Source of the DNA: Actinomyces lilanjuaniae
GTDB lineage: Bacteria > Actinomycetota > Actinomycetes > Actinomycetales > Actinomycetaceae
Reading direction: 5' to 3'
NCBI RefSeq assembly: GCF_003606385.1
Contig: NZ_CP032514.1
Span: 620,001 to 684,000, forward strand
Length of the DNA: 64,000 bases
Below, in pieces: positions 36,217 to 45,093 of the stretch (within the stretch, counting starts at the first letter, position 1; every line of letters starts with the position of its first letter). The position numbers were made by a program, and so were the translations under genes. The notes below the pieces were generated by a model, which was not told the DNA's origin, made no database searches, and saw nothing but the letters and a program-made list of their open reading frames with translations.

Positions 36217-37005
36217 TCAGCCGGGTGGATCAGCCACCACCAGGCTGACCTCCGCCTCCCGCAGCCGCGCTACCAGGTCGGGGTCAAGGCCGGAGTCGAC
36301 GACGACGTGGTCGAAGTCGGTGAGGTCGGCGAACTTGAACAGGGCACGACGGCTCATCTTGGTGTGATCCAGCAGGAGCACCGAGGTGTGCGCGGAGCGC
36401 ATCATGGCCCGCTTGACCTCCGCAAAGGCCTGGTAGGGGTGGTAGCAGGACAGCCCGGCGATGCCGGAGGCGGACAGGAAGCAGAAGTCGGCGTGCATCG
36501 AGGCGATCTGCTCGGTCACGTACTGGCCCATCATGGCGTGCGCCCAGGGCTGGTACTCTCCGCCGGTGACGACGAGCTTGGCGGAGCGGGCGGAGGCGAT
36601 CTCGTTGGCTACCAGTAGCGAGTTGGTCACCACCGTCATCGAGCCGAGGTCCGCGACGGCGCGAAGCAGCCAGATACCGGAGGTCGAGTCGTCCATCATG
36701 AGCGAGCTGCCGTGGGGGACCAGGGCTGCGGCTGCCGAGGCGATGCTCTTCTTGGCCGACGTGTTCTGCTGCAGACGGAAGTCGGCGTCGGCCTCGTGCA
36801 GGCTTGAGGCCAGGGCGACGACCCTGCCTCGGTGCCGCTGGACCATGCCACTGTCCTCCAGGGCGGCCAGGTCCCGGTAGATCGTCATCGTGGACACGCC
36901 CGTCAGTGCGGCCAGCTCCTCGACGCTGACGTTGCCGCGCGCGAAGACCGTCTCAGCGACGGCCAGACGGCGGTCCCGGGGACTGCCTGGTGGGTCGGGC
37001 TGCAA
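36217..37005 (-). CDS. DeoR-family transcriptional regulator
   Basis: The helix-turn-helix reads RLAVAETVFARGNVSVEELAALTGVSTMTIYRDLAALEDSGMVQRHRG, with the DeoR-type MTIYRDL recognition helix. The DeoRC domain follows: LMMDDSTSGIWLLRAV, TVVTNSLLVANEI, FCFLSASGIAG and LLLDHTKMSRRALFKFADL. The TTG start is set by AGGAGAG seven bases upstream. It is convergent with the araM-like gene and probably represses the sugar operon ending there, at the palindromes near 28.15 kb; not proven. Confidence 0.9.
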   Translation of the reverse strand: MQPDPPGSPRDRRLAVAETVFARGNVSVEELAALTGVSTMTIYRDLAALEDSGMVQRHRGRVVALASSLHEADADFRLQQNTSAKKSIASAAAALVPHGSSLMMDDSTSGIWLLRAVADLGSMTVVTNSLLVANEIASARSAKLVVTGGEYQPWAHAMMGQYVTEQIASMHADFCFLSASGIAGLSCYHPYQAFAEVKRAMMRSAHTSVLLLDHTKMSRRALFKFADLTDFDHVVVDSGLDPDLVARLREAEVSLVVADPPG

Positions 37006-37363
37006 CGGGACTCTCCTGAGGGTCGTGGCTGAAGGGCCTTCTCACGCTACTGCCAGCCGTCGCCGGGGAGGCGCCTTGGGCACAGTGACCTGGGACAAGT
37101 GGCCTGGGGGCCGCGCGGTGCCTGCGGGCACCGGGACGGGTGTGCTCGTGTTGTAGCTGGCCGCGTCGGGTTCCGCTGCACGTGTGCGCGGGGCGAGGAT
37201 GGGACCATGTGCCCAGGGCCGTGCGCCCAGGTCCTCTGGCACCCTGGTTCCAGGGATGTGGTGCCCTCTGGGTGGCAGCACTGGCGGCCTGGCCGCGAAC
37301 AGGCCGCAGACAACGTGACAAGACGTGACAACAGACTGCAGACCACGGCAGCAGGAGGAGCGT
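37006..37363. promoter_or_regulatory. divergent promoter region between deoR and sorC with direct and inverted repeats
   Basis: Two signals stand out: a perfect 8-bp inverted repeat GCGGCCTG/CAGGCCGC (37284-37291, 37300-37307) and, just after it, a 10-bp direct repeat ACGTGACAAG/ACGTGACAAC (37313-37332) that lies 31 bp before the sorC ATG. Helically phased direct repeats of this kind suit a SorC-type oligomer binding its own promoter. No clear hexamer pair was found. Confidence 0.5.
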
Positions 37364-38353
37364 ATGAGTGACGTGGCTGGTGGGACGCCTCCCGTGTACG
37401 CCAGCACCGATGAGCGCGCCTACACCGCCGCCTCCATGTACTACCTTCAGGGCGAGACCATGGAGGTCGTTGCCCGGCACCTAGGCGTGTCACGCTCGAC
37501 CGTCTCCAGGCTCCTGGCGCACGCCCGCAGCACGGGCCTGGTGCGTATCGAGCTGGAGAGGCCCACGGGCGACTCCGCGGTCGTCAGGCGGCTTCGTGAG
37601 GAGTTCGGGGTGCGTGCCCGGCTGGTGCCTGTACGCAGGGGTGCCACGGAGATCCACCGGCTCAGGCAGGTGGCCACAGTAGCTGCCGAGCAGCTGACCG
37701 GCTACGTCACCCCGGGGTCGACCGTCGGGGTGGCCTGGGGGACGACCGTCTCCGAGATCGCGCTGTCCCTGCACCGGGCCACGGTCCCCGACGTCACGGT
37801 CGTCCAGCTCAACGGTGCCTCCGACGCGGTGGGGGAGGCGCCCTTCGCAGGGGAGGTCCTGTCGCGCATCGGAGAGGCTTTTGGCGCACGGACGGTCGCC
37901 TTCCCGGTGCCCGCCTTCTTTGACCGGGTCGAGGTGCGTGAGGCCATGTGGAAGGAGCGCTCCATCCGCAGGGTGCTGGCCCTGGCTGACCACACCGACG
38001 TCGCCGTGTTCGGTGTCGGCTCCGTGCGCGGGGCGGTTCCCTCCCAGGTGTACCAGGGAGAGCACCTGACCATGGAGGACCGCCGCACCCTGCGCGAGGA
38101 GGGGGTGGTCGGCGACGTGTGCACCGTGCTGCTGCGAGCGGACGGCACCTACCGTGGTATCGCCCTCAACGCCCGCGCGACCGGCCCCACGCCCGCCCAG
38201 CTCGCCCACATCCCGGTCCGGCTGTGTGCCGTTGCCGGGGAGGCCAAGGCCCCTGCGCTCCTGGCGGCCTTGCGTGCCAGGGTGGCCACGGACCTGGTCG
38301 TCGACGAGGCCACGGCCTACCGTGTGGTGGAGATCCTGGAGCGACGCCGCTAG
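37364..38353 (+). CDS. SorC-family sugar-responsive regulator
   Basis: A 329-aa SorC protein: N-terminal helix-turn-helix (AASMYYLQGETMEVVARHLGVSRSTVSRLLAHARSTGLVRI) and a C-terminal sugar-phosphate-binding domain (VGVAWGTTVSEIA; VVQLNGA; VPAFFDR; VAVFGVGSV; LLRADGTYRGIALNARATG). The 'GDVC...DGTYRGI' region is the effector site of this family. AGGAGG precedes the ATG. It is divergent from deoR and near the glycerol and araB-like operons, either of which could be its target. Confidence 0.9.
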   Translation: MSDVAGGTPPVYASTDERAYTAASMYYLQGETMEVVARHLGVSRSTVSRLLAHARSTGLVRIELERPTGDSAVVRRLREEFGVRARLVPVRRGATEIHRLRQVATVAAEQLTGYVTPGSTVGVAWGTTVSEIALSLHRATVPDVTVVQLNGASDAVGEAPFAGEVLSRIGEAFGARTVAFPVPAFFDRVEVREAMWKERSIRRVLALADHTDVAVFGVGSVRGAVPSQVYQGEHLTMEDRRTLREEGVVGDVCTVLLRADGTYRGIALNARATGPTPAQLAHIPVRLCAVAGEAKAPALLAALRARVATDLVVDEATAYRVVEILERRR

Positions 38354-38475
38354 GTGGGGCCGGGGCGCAGCGGCCAGGTGGGCATGGTCGAGGGTGGCCG
38401 TGAGCGGGTGTGGCACAATGTCGCGCCACCGGGCGGAGGCAGGTAGACAGACGGGTAGCACGGATATGAGTGACT

Positions 38476-39144
38476 ATGAGTGATACGGCGGCGTACGTGC
38501 CAGGTGGCGCCCAGGGTGTGGCTGCCCCGGGGGCTGTCCGCCCCGGGGCGGGTACCGTGCCCGGGCGCGCCGCAACGGGCCAGGGTGGGCCGGGTACGGG
38601 AACCCGGACCCTCCTGCGTCCGGCCCGCCCGGCCGACGTTCGGGCGATCGCCGAGCTGGTGCAGCCCTACTCCGACCGCAGGGTCCTCATCGCCAAGGAC
38701 CTCATCTCCTACTTTGAGGACGTCCAGGAGTTCACCGTGGCCGAGGACGTGGCCACCGCCAGCGCGCAGGCCGCCGACGGGTCAGCATCCCCGGGCTCGG
38801 CCATCGTGGGGTGCGGGGCGCTGCACGTCATGTGGGACGACATCGCTGAGGTGCGGACCCTGGCGGTCCACGCCGACCACCTGGGCAAGGGGGTGGGTTC
38901 GGCCCTGCTGCGTGAGCTGGTCGAGCGCGCCCGTACGCTGGGGCTCCAGCGCCTGTTCTGCCTGACCTTTGAGGTGGAGTTCTTTGCCTCCCACGGGTTC
39001 CGCAGGATCTCGGGTACTCCGGTGGGCACGGACGTGTTCTCCGAGATGGTCCGCTCCCACGATGACGGCGTGGCCGAGTTCCTCAACCTCGCCCGGGTCA
39101 AGCCCAACACCCTGGGCAACACCCGTATGCTGCTGCAGCTGTGA
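38476..39144 (+). CDS. argA: N-acetylglutamate synthase, GNAT type (ArgA, Rv2747-like)
   Basis: First enzyme of arginine synthesis, acetylating glutamate from acetyl-CoA. After a 45-residue disordered leader the GNAT fold reads TLLRPARPADVRAIAELVQPY, VGCGALHVMWDDIAEVRTLAV, the acetyl-CoA loop HLGKGVGSALL, LFCLTFEVEFFASHGF and the characteristic ending GVAEFLNLARVKPNTLGNTRMLL. This closely follows the mycobacterial stand-alone ArgA. Start: ATG at 38476, with an in-frame GTG two codons upstream. Its stop overlaps the mutY GTG. Confidence 0.88.
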   Translation: MSDTAAYVPGGAQGVAAPGAVRPGAGTVPGRAATGQGGPGTGTRTLLRPARPADVRAIAELVQPYSDRRVLIAKDLISYFEDVQEFTVAEDVATASAQAADGSASPGSAIVGCGALHVMWDDIAEVRTLAVHADHLGKGVGSALLRELVERARTLGLQRLFCLTFEVEFFASHGFRRISGTPVGTDVFSEMVRSHDDGVAEFLNLARVKPNTLGNTRMLLQL

Positions 39145-40166
39145 GTGGGAAGCAGACGGGCACCGGGTCTCCCGGGTCTCCTGCCGGCCGGGAGGGCGGG
39201 CGCGCCCGCCCAGGTGAGGCCCAGGCCGCCTCCGTGGGTGCCCTGACCCCGCAGTCCGTCATCTCCTGGTATCGGCGCAGTGCCCGTGACCTGCCGTGGA
39301 GGAGGCCGGGGACCACGCCGTGGGCGGTGCTTGTCAGTGAGGTCATGAGTCAGCAGACCCCCGTCTCACGTGTCGTGCCGGTCTGGCAGGAGTGGCTGCA
39401 GCGCTGGCCCGGGCCGGAGGAGCTGGCTGGTGCCCCAGCCTCGGAGGTCCTGCGCGTGTGGGGCCGTCTGGGCTACCCGCGCCGGGCACTGCGCCTTAAG
39501 GAGTGCGCCCAGGCGGTGGTAGAGCAGCACGGGGGCGTCCTGCCCCGGGACAGGCAGGAGCTGCTGCGCCTGCCGGGCGTGGGGGAGTACACGGCCGGGG
39601 CGGTCGTGGCCTTCGCCTACGGGCGGCGGGCGCTGGTTCTGGACACGAACGTGCGCCGGGTGCTGGCGCGGGCCGTCGGCGGTCAGGCCCTGCCTCCGCC
39701 CAGCCTGACCCGGGCTGAGCGGAGGCGTGCCGAGACGCTCCTGCCCTCCGGCGACAGCGAGGCGGCCGCGTGGTCGGTGGCGGTCATGGAGCTGGGCGCC
39801 CTGGTCTGCACGGCCCGTGAGCCTGGCTGCACCGCCTGTCCCTGGGAGGGTGGCTGCGCGTGGGTGGCGGCAGGTCGTCCCGCCGACCGTCACGCCTCCA
39901 GGCGCAGGACACAGGCATGGAGGGGGACGGACCGCCAGGCCAGAGGCATGGTCATGGCGGTGCTGCGCGAGACTGACGGACCTGTTGAGTCCGGTGTGCT
40001 GCGTGACGCCGCGGCACGGGCGTGGCAGGCCGGTCGCACCGCAACCGAGCGGCGCTCGCAGGGGCGAGCCGGGCTCGACGCCTCCTGCGACCGGGTACTG
40101 GCCAGCCTGCTGGCTGACGGCCTGGTTGTCACCCCTGACGGCGGCGCCACCTTCTCCCTGCCCTGA
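39141..40166 (+). CDS. mutY: A/G-specific adenine glycosylase
   Basis: MutY removes adenine mispaired with 8-oxoguanine or G. The protein shows the catalytic Glu67 in SEVMSQQT, the helix-hairpin-helix LRLPGVGEYTAGAVV (~143-156), catalytic Asp168 in VLDTNVRR, and the 4Fe-4S loop with Cys223, 230, 233 and 239. The C-terminal part is short, as in actinobacterial MutY, without an evident full NUDIX-type 8-oxoG reader. The GTG start overlaps the argA stop (GTGA), indicating coupling. Confidence 0.93.
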   Translation: MSGKQTGTGSPGSPAGREGGRARPGEAQAASVGALTPQSVISWYRRSARDLPWRRPGTTPWAVLVSEVMSQQTPVSRVVPVWQEWLQRWPGPEELAGAPASEVLRVWGRLGYPRRALRLKECAQAVVEQHGGVLPRDRQELLRLPGVGEYTAGAVVAFAYGRRALVLDTNVRRVLARAVGGQALPPPSLTRAERRRAETLLPSGDSEAAAWSVAVMELGALVCTAREPGCTACPWEGGCAWVAAGRPADRHASRRRTQAWRGTDRQARGMVMAVLRETDGPVESGVLRDAAARAWQAGRTATERRSQGRAGLDASCDRVLASLLADGLVVTPDGGATFSLP

Positions 40167-40374
40167 CTGTCTCCCCCTGCTCCTGTGCTCCTCGCCGTCC
40201 TGACCTGCTGCTCCTGTCCTGCCGCCCGGCCCTTGCCCCTGGGACTCGCCTCGAATCCGTGCCTGTGGAGTCGTGGGTGGTGCGGCGGTCTCGTGAGCCA
40301 CGGGTGCGGGCTGGCGGCGACGGTGGGTGAGGCGCTGGTCGGCGGGGGGAGTGGTCACCGGTACAGTCGTCTCC

Positions 40375-41709
40375 ATGGCTCAGGGACGGGGGAACGACGC
40401 TGGTCGGCAGCCAGCGGGCAGGCGAGGGGCGGCCCGCCGCCGCGTCAGTAGTAGCGCCTCCTCCAGCAGCCAAGGCAGGCCGCGCCGTCAGGCCTCCGGA
40501 GGCTCCCGCGGTGTAACCCACCAGAGGCGCTCTGGTGCTGTCGGAGGGGAGGCGGGCACGGCTGCTACGGGACGCGCAGCTGGTCGCCCTGGCGCCTCCG
40601 GGTCCTCTAGTGCCTCCGGTACCCGGACGCGCCAGGCCGTGCCCGGTACGGCTCGCTCCGCTCGCGCCACCTCCACGCAGGCAGGGCGTCCCAGCAGGCG
40701 GGCTGCGGCCAGGCGCCGCTCCTCCGGGCGCACCACCGCAGCCGGTGCCCAGGCGGCACAGGCCCGGCGCGGTTCAGGGCAGCGTTCGCATCGGCCGACG
40801 TCGCGCACGCAGGGTCAGGAGCCCCGTTCCGCCGGTTCGCAGGGAGCGCGCGGTGAGACCCACACCCCGCGCCGTCCCGCCTCCACAGGTGCGGCCACAG
40901 GAACCCGGGGCCGCGCTACCCCGAGGTCCTCGCAATCCCGGCCTGCCCGGCGGGCGCCCCGGCGCCCTCGCTACGGGCTGAGGCGTCTTGTCTTCGCGAT
41001 GGCGGCCGTCCTGCTTGTCGTGGGTGTGGGGGCGGGGGCCGTCGGCGGGGCTGCGTGGATGCGCCAGACTATCCGTTCCCAGGAGCAGGAGCGGGCGGCC
41101 GCCCAGACCCACACCGTCTACCCCGATCCGCAGGCCTGCGACCCGGCCTCCCTGGCGACGCAGGTCAGCGGACCTGAGTCCGTCAGCGCCGGCGCAGGTG
41201 CCACCTTCGTCCTGCGGGTCACGAACGACGGTGACGTCTCCTGCCTGCTGGATGCGGGCAGCGCCTCTCTGGGGGTCGTGGTCACCTCGGGCAGCCAGCA
41301 GGTCTGGAGCTCCACGGCCTGCCAGGAGGGGGCCTCAGAGCGCACCCTGCTGCTGGGGGGCGGCGACTCCACGGAGGTGACCCTAGGGTGGAACGGCTAC
41401 GTCACCACGTCGGACTGCGCCCTGGCAGCAGCACCCGCGCCCGGGGCGCAGGCGGAGGCCTCTGCCTCGGCGTCACCGGGCGGGACAACCGGGCCGGGTC
41501 AGGCCTCGACCAGCCCGTCAGCCGCCCCGGCGCCCTCGGACCCCGGGGCGGCACCGGAGCCGTCCTCTGCGTCTGACCCTGCCCGGGAGGAGCCCTCTGC
41601 CGGGCAGAGCTCGGTGGCAGGGCAGGTCGCAGCGGCCGGGACCTACCGCTTCCGTGTCGTCCTGGGGGACCAGGACCTGAGCGAGGACACGGTTTTTCTT
41701 GTCCAGTAG
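40375..41709 (+). CDS. membrane-anchored protein with disordered Arg/Ser-rich N-terminus
   Basis: The 444-aa protein has a 200-residue N-terminal region almost wholly of R, S, A, G, T, Q and P (cytosolic, strongly basic), one transmembrane helix (LVFAMAAVLLVVGVGAGAVGGAAW, ~205-230), then an extracellular beta-rich domain (ACDPASLATQVSG; GATFVLRVTNDGDVSCLLDAG; SGSQQVWSSTACQ) with paired cysteines, an A/S/P/E linker and a final strand pair (AGTYRFRVVLGDQDLSEDTVFLVQ). Similar proteins accompany disA in related genomes; function is unknown. It is convergent with disA. Confidence 0.7.
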   Translation: MAQGRGNDAGRQPAGRRGAARRRVSSSASSSSQGRPRRQASGGSRGVTHQRRSGAVGGEAGTAATGRAAGRPGASGSSSASGTRTRQAVPGTARSARATSTQAGRPSRRAAARRRSSGRTTAAGAQAAQARRGSGQRSHRPTSRTQGQEPRSAGSQGARGETHTPRRPASTGAATGTRGRATPRSSQSRPARRAPRRPRYGLRRLVFAMAAVLLVVGVGAGAVGGAAWMRQTIRSQEQERAAAQTHTVYPDPQACDPASLATQVSGPESVSAGAGATFVLRVTNDGDVSCLLDAGSASLGVVVTSGSQQVWSSTACQEGASERTLLLGGGDSTEVTLGWNGYVTTSDCALAAAPAPGAQAEASASASPGGTTGPGQASTSPSAAPAPSDPGAAPEPSSASDPAREEPSAGQSSVAGQVAAAGTYRFRVVLGDQDLSEDTVFLVQ

Positions 41710-41812
41710 CTGCGCGGCAGTCATGTCGTGGTCGTGCAGTAGTCATTCAGCGAGCGGGCCGTCAGCGACCTGGGCTGGCTGACCTGGCTGGCGGTGCTCC
41801 TGGGGAGGGGGT

Positions 41813-42883
41813 TCAGGTGGTGTAGCGCTCCACGATGGAGATCTCAGCCAGCCGGGACAGGCCGTCGCGCAGGATCCGTGCCCCGTGGCTTCCCACTCCC
41901 TCCACGGCGGCCAGCTCCTCGGTCGTGGCGCCCAGCACCGCCTGGAGGGAGCCCCAGTGCTCGACGACCGCCCGTGAGGTGGTGACGGGCAGGCGTGGGA
42001 TCTTGGAGAGGATACGCAGCCCCCGGGGTGAGACCGGGGTGTCCAGGTCCTGTCCGTCGCTGCCCCCCAGGCCCATGGAGCGGGCCACCATGGCCAGGTC
42101 CAGGAGGGCGGGGGAGCCCACCCACTTCAGGCGGGCCTCCACCGCTGGGGGCTCCAGCCCGGTCGCCAGGTAGTCCTCCAGGAGGAAGCTGTGCTCGGCT
42201 GCGAGCCCGCGGGTCAGCTCTTCTACCTGGAGGGCCAGGAGCCGCCCGTCTGTCCCCAGCTGGAGGACGTAGCCGTCGATGTCGGCGGAGATACGCCGCA
42301 CCATCTCCATGAGCTGGAGCACCGAGGTGACGTCACGCACGGTGACGAGGTCCTCGATCTCCAGGGAGTTGAGGGCGGCGGAGGTCTGGTCCAGGCGGGA
42401 CTTGTAGCGCTCCAGCGCGGCCAGGGCCTGGTTGGCGCGCGAGAGGATCACCTCGCTGGGGTCCAGGACGTGGCGCCTGCCGTCGACGTAGAGGGAGATG
42501 ATCCGCATGGACTGGCTGACTGAGATGACAGGGTAGCCGGTCTGGCGGGCGACGCGCTCGGCGGTGCGGTGACGCATCCCGGTCTCGGAGGTCTGGATGG
42601 AGGCGTTGGGCAGGAGCTGGACGCTGGCACGGCGGATACGGTTGGTGTCCATGTCCACCACGACGGCACCGTCCATCTTGGCCAGCTCGCGCATCCGGGC
42701 GGCTGACAGCTCGACGTCCAGGTGGAACCCTCCGGAGCAGATCGCCTCGACCACGGGGTCGAAACCCAGCACGATGATCGCACCCGTGCGCCCTCGCAGG
42801 ATCCGCTCCAGGCCGTCACGCAGGACGGTCCCAGGAGCGACGAGCGCAAGGGTCTCGCGCAGCTGGCTGGCGGGCTCGGTCAT
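41813..42883 (-). CDS. disA: diadenylate cyclase / DNA integrity scanning protein
   Basis: DisA makes cyclic di-AMP from two ATP and pauses on branched DNA. The cyclase domain is N-terminal: DGAVVVDMDTNRIRRA with DGA at 71-73, and TSETGMRHRTAERVA with RHR at 104-106, both required for catalysis. A helical linker follows, and a C-terminal helix-hairpin-helix (LSKIPRLPVTTSRAVVEHWGSL; LAAVEGVGSHGARILRDGL) for DNA. AGGAGG lies before the ATG. It follows radA on the same strand, the conserved arrangement; RadA regulates DisA in other bacteria. Confidence 0.96.
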   Translation of the reverse strand: MTEPASQLRETLALVAPGTVLRDGLERILRGRTGAIIVLGFDPVVEAICSGGFHLDVELSAARMRELAKMDGAVVVDMDTNRIRRASVQLLPNASIQTSETGMRHRTAERVARQTGYPVISVSQSMRIISLYVDGRRHVLDPSEVILSRANQALAALERYKSRLDQTSAALNSLEIEDLVTVRDVTSVLQLMEMVRRISADIDGYVLQLGTDGRLLALQVEELTRGLAAEHSFLLEDYLATGLEPPAVEARLKWVGSPALLDLAMVARSMGLGGSDGQDLDTPVSPRGLRILSKIPRLPVTTSRAVVEHWGSLQAVLGATTEELAAVEGVGSHGARILRDGLSRLAEISIVERYTT

Positions 42884-43056
42884 CAGTGCCTCCTGGTCGT
42901 GGGGCGTCCTCGGTAGGAGGGGCTCGGCGGGTGGTTGCTCCAGGGGAGGTCTGGACGGTCCTGGTGGGTCCAGGTGCTTCCCGTGCCCGCCGGGGCCATG
43001 GTAGCGGCCAGTACCCCCGGTACCCCGGTACTAGCTCTTCAACGTCCTGGCAGAGG

Positions 43057-44475
43057 CTACCCCTGGGGGAGCGCTGCTCCCAGGGCCTCGCCCACGTGGG
43101 ACACGGGCAGGACCTGCACGCCCGGCACGGGGCGCAGCTCCTGAGAGCCCGCTAGGGGGACGAGCGCCCGGTCGAACCCCAGGCGGGCGGCCTCCGCCAG
43201 GCGCCGCTGGATACCGACGGTGGCACGCACCTCACCGGTCAGCCCGACCTCGCCCAGGGCCACCAGCCCCGGGGAGGTCGGCAGGCCGCGCGCGGCCGAG
43301 ACCACGGCGAGTGTGACCGCCAGGTCGGTGGCGGGCTCCACGGCGCGGGCCCCGCCTACCGTGGAGACGTAGACGTCGCTGGAGGAGGTGTCCACGCGCA
43401 CGCGGGCGCTGAGCACGGCCAGCGCCATGGCCACGCGGGAGTGCTCCACCCCGGAGGTGGTCCGCCGGGGCGAGCCTGCGCCGGTGGCCGCGACGAGCGC
43501 CTGGACCTCCACAGGGACGGGGCGGCGCCCCTCCAGGGTGACGGTGGCACAGGTGCCGGGGACCTGCGACCGCGAGGCTGACAGGAACAGGCCGGAGGGG
43601 TCGGCCAGGCCGGTGATGCCGCGCTCGCCCAGGTCGAAGCAGCCGACCTCGTCGGTGGGGCCGTAGCGGTTCTTGACCGCCCTCAGCAGGCGCAGGCGCG
43701 CGTGCCGGTCCCCCTCGAAGTGGGTGACCACGTCCACCAGGTGCTCCAGGACCCGGGGGCCGGCGATCCCGCCGTCCTTGGTCACGTGCCCGACCAGGAG
43801 GACGGGGAGGCTGCGCTCCTTAGCCACGGCGATGAGCGCCCCTGCTACCGCGCGCACCTGGTTGACGCCCCCGGCACTGCCCTCCACCTGGGTGGAGGCG
43901 ATGGTCTGGACGGAGTCCACTACCAGCATGGAGGGGGAGGCCTCCTCCACGTGCCCCAGGAGCGCTCCCAGCTCGGTGACCGAGGCCAGGAGCAGGTCTG
44001 GGTCCAGGGCGTCGATGCGCTCGGCCCGTAGCCGGACCTGGGAGGCGGACTCCTCCCCAGTGGCGTAGAGGACTGGGCCCTCGTCGCGCGCGCGGGCGGC
44101 TGCGGCTGAGCGCGCTGCGACGTCGAGCAGCAGTGTGGACTTGCCCACCCCGGGCTCACCAGCCAGGAGGACCACCGCGCCGGGGACGATCCCGCCACCC
44201 AGGACACGGTCCAGCTCCTCGACGCCGGTGGAGCGGGCCCGGGCCTCCTCCGCGCTGACCTCCCCGATGGGACGCGCGGGCTCGGCAGGCGGCACCACGG
44301 GCGTGATAGGCAGGCTAGGTGCCCCGCTTGGGCCGCCTGTCGGGGAGGAGGCCTCCTCCAGGGTGCCCCACTCGCGGCACTCACGGCACTGCCCCTGCCA
44401 CTTGGGCGCGGTCCAGCCGCACTCGGTGCAGCGGAAGGAGGGGCGTGGTGCTCTTCTGGTCGTCGTGCTGGTCAT
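43057..44475 (-). CDS. radA: DNA repair protein RadA
   Basis: RadA is a RecA-like helicase that extends D-loop branches. Domains in order: N-terminal zinc finger (Cys16, 19, 30, 33), RecA-like ATPase with Walker A GEPGVGKST (106-114) and LVVDSVQ, the RadA signature KNRYG (268-272, variant of KNRFG), and a C-terminal Lon-protease-like domain (STVGGARAVEPATDLAVTLAVVS; LGEVGLTGEVRATVGIQRRL). The length of 472 aa is normal. It lies upstream of disA in the same direction. Confidence 0.96.
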   Translation of the reverse strand: MTSTTTRRAPRPSFRCTECGWTAPKWQGQCRECREWGTLEEASSPTGGPSGAPSLPITPVVPPAEPARPIGEVSAEEARARSTGVEELDRVLGGGIVPGAVVLLAGEPGVGKSTLLLDVAARSAAAARARDEGPVLYATGEESASQVRLRAERIDALDPDLLLASVTELGALLGHVEEASPSMLVVDSVQTIASTQVEGSAGGVNQVRAVAGALIAVAKERSLPVLLVGHVTKDGGIAGPRVLEHLVDVVTHFEGDRHARLRLLRAVKNRYGPTDEVGCFDLGERGITGLADPSGLFLSASRSQVPGTCATVTLEGRRPVPVEVQALVAATGAGSPRRTTSGVEHSRVAMALAVLSARVRVDTSSSDVYVSTVGGARAVEPATDLAVTLAVVSAARGLPTSPGLVALGEVGLTGEVRATVGIQRRLAEAARLGFDRALVPLAGSQELRPVPGVQVLPVSHVGEALGAALPQG

Positions 44476-44826
44476 GCTGGTGGTCCCGGTTGCTGTGTGG
44501 CTGTGGAGGGCGGGGTTGTGGAGGCTGGCACACAGGCAGGGTAGTCGGTGGGTGTGACAGCAATCGGGGCGGTGACCTGAGGACGCTGCCGTCCGCTGTA
44601 CTCGGCTGCCGCCGTCCTGCCGTAGTACGGACCGCCGGGGTCCGGAGGTGGCAGCCGGGGTCCGTCAGACGACAGAGTGCGCCCCCAACTTTATTTGGGT
44701 CTGATATTGATGAATGTTAGCTCTGTGCCTGTGGTTGTTGCGGTGGGTTCTGACGAGTGTTATCGTAACGATACAACCGGAACAAGCCGGTTGTTTTAGT
44801 CTCTGCTGTGGAAGGAGTGCAGACCG
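44476..44826. other. divergent region upstream of radA and the five-gene membrane locus
   Basis: A 351-bp gene-free stretch. Its right half is visibly richer in A and T than the surroundings (ACTTTATTTGGGTCTGATAT near 44690) and leads to two palindromes and the AAGGAG of the 88-aa gene. The left half, upstream of radA, shows nothing distinctive. Confidence 0.5.
44761..44792 (+). promoter_or_regulatory. paired palindromes (likely operator) before the 88-aa gene
   Basis: TATCGTAACGATA (44761-44773) is a perfect palindrome around a central A. AACCGG (44775-44780) and CCGGTT (44787-44792) form a second perfect inverted repeat with a 6-nt spacer immediately beside it. They lie 35-66 bp before the ATG, where a promoter should be, so a repressor site is likely. 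No regulator gene is adjacent. Confidence 0.55.
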
Positions 44827-45093
44827 ATGACCTCATCCTCACTGTTGTACAGTCCCGTGCCTAGCCCCATCCTGCTGACGTCTCCTGTGGTCACGCGAGC
44901 CCGTTCCCGTTTTGATCAGGCTATCGTGCGTCACGACGGGTGGTTTCTTGTGGTCGTTGCCGTGATCCTTGCGCTTGGTGCCACTCTCCTGGCGGGAATG
45001 GCGGTCTGGTGCGTCGTCAACCAGCATGGGGCCTTCACCGGCAGGTGGGCCTGGAAGGACGGGCTCGAGGTTTATGTCGAGTGCAGTCGCTGA
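44827..45093 (+). CDS. 88-aa single-pass membrane peptide
   Basis: The protein has a polar N-terminus (SSSLLYSPVPSPILL), a basic stretch (RARSRFDQAIVRH), one transmembrane helix (~39-66, FLVVVAVILALGATLLAGMAVWCV) and a 21-residue tail (GAFTGRWAWKDGLEVY then VECSR) with two aromatic W residues. AAGGAGTG precedes the ATG. It opens a five-gene unit with ABC-transporter and HEXXH-protein genes, so it could be a peptide precursor or a small transporter subunit. No known family is recognised. The next gene's likely start overlaps its end. Confidence 0.6.
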   Translation: MTSSSLLYSPVPSPILLTSPVVTRARSRFDQAIVRHDGWFLVVVAVILALGATLLAGMAVWCVVNQHGAFTGRWAWKDGLEVYVECSR

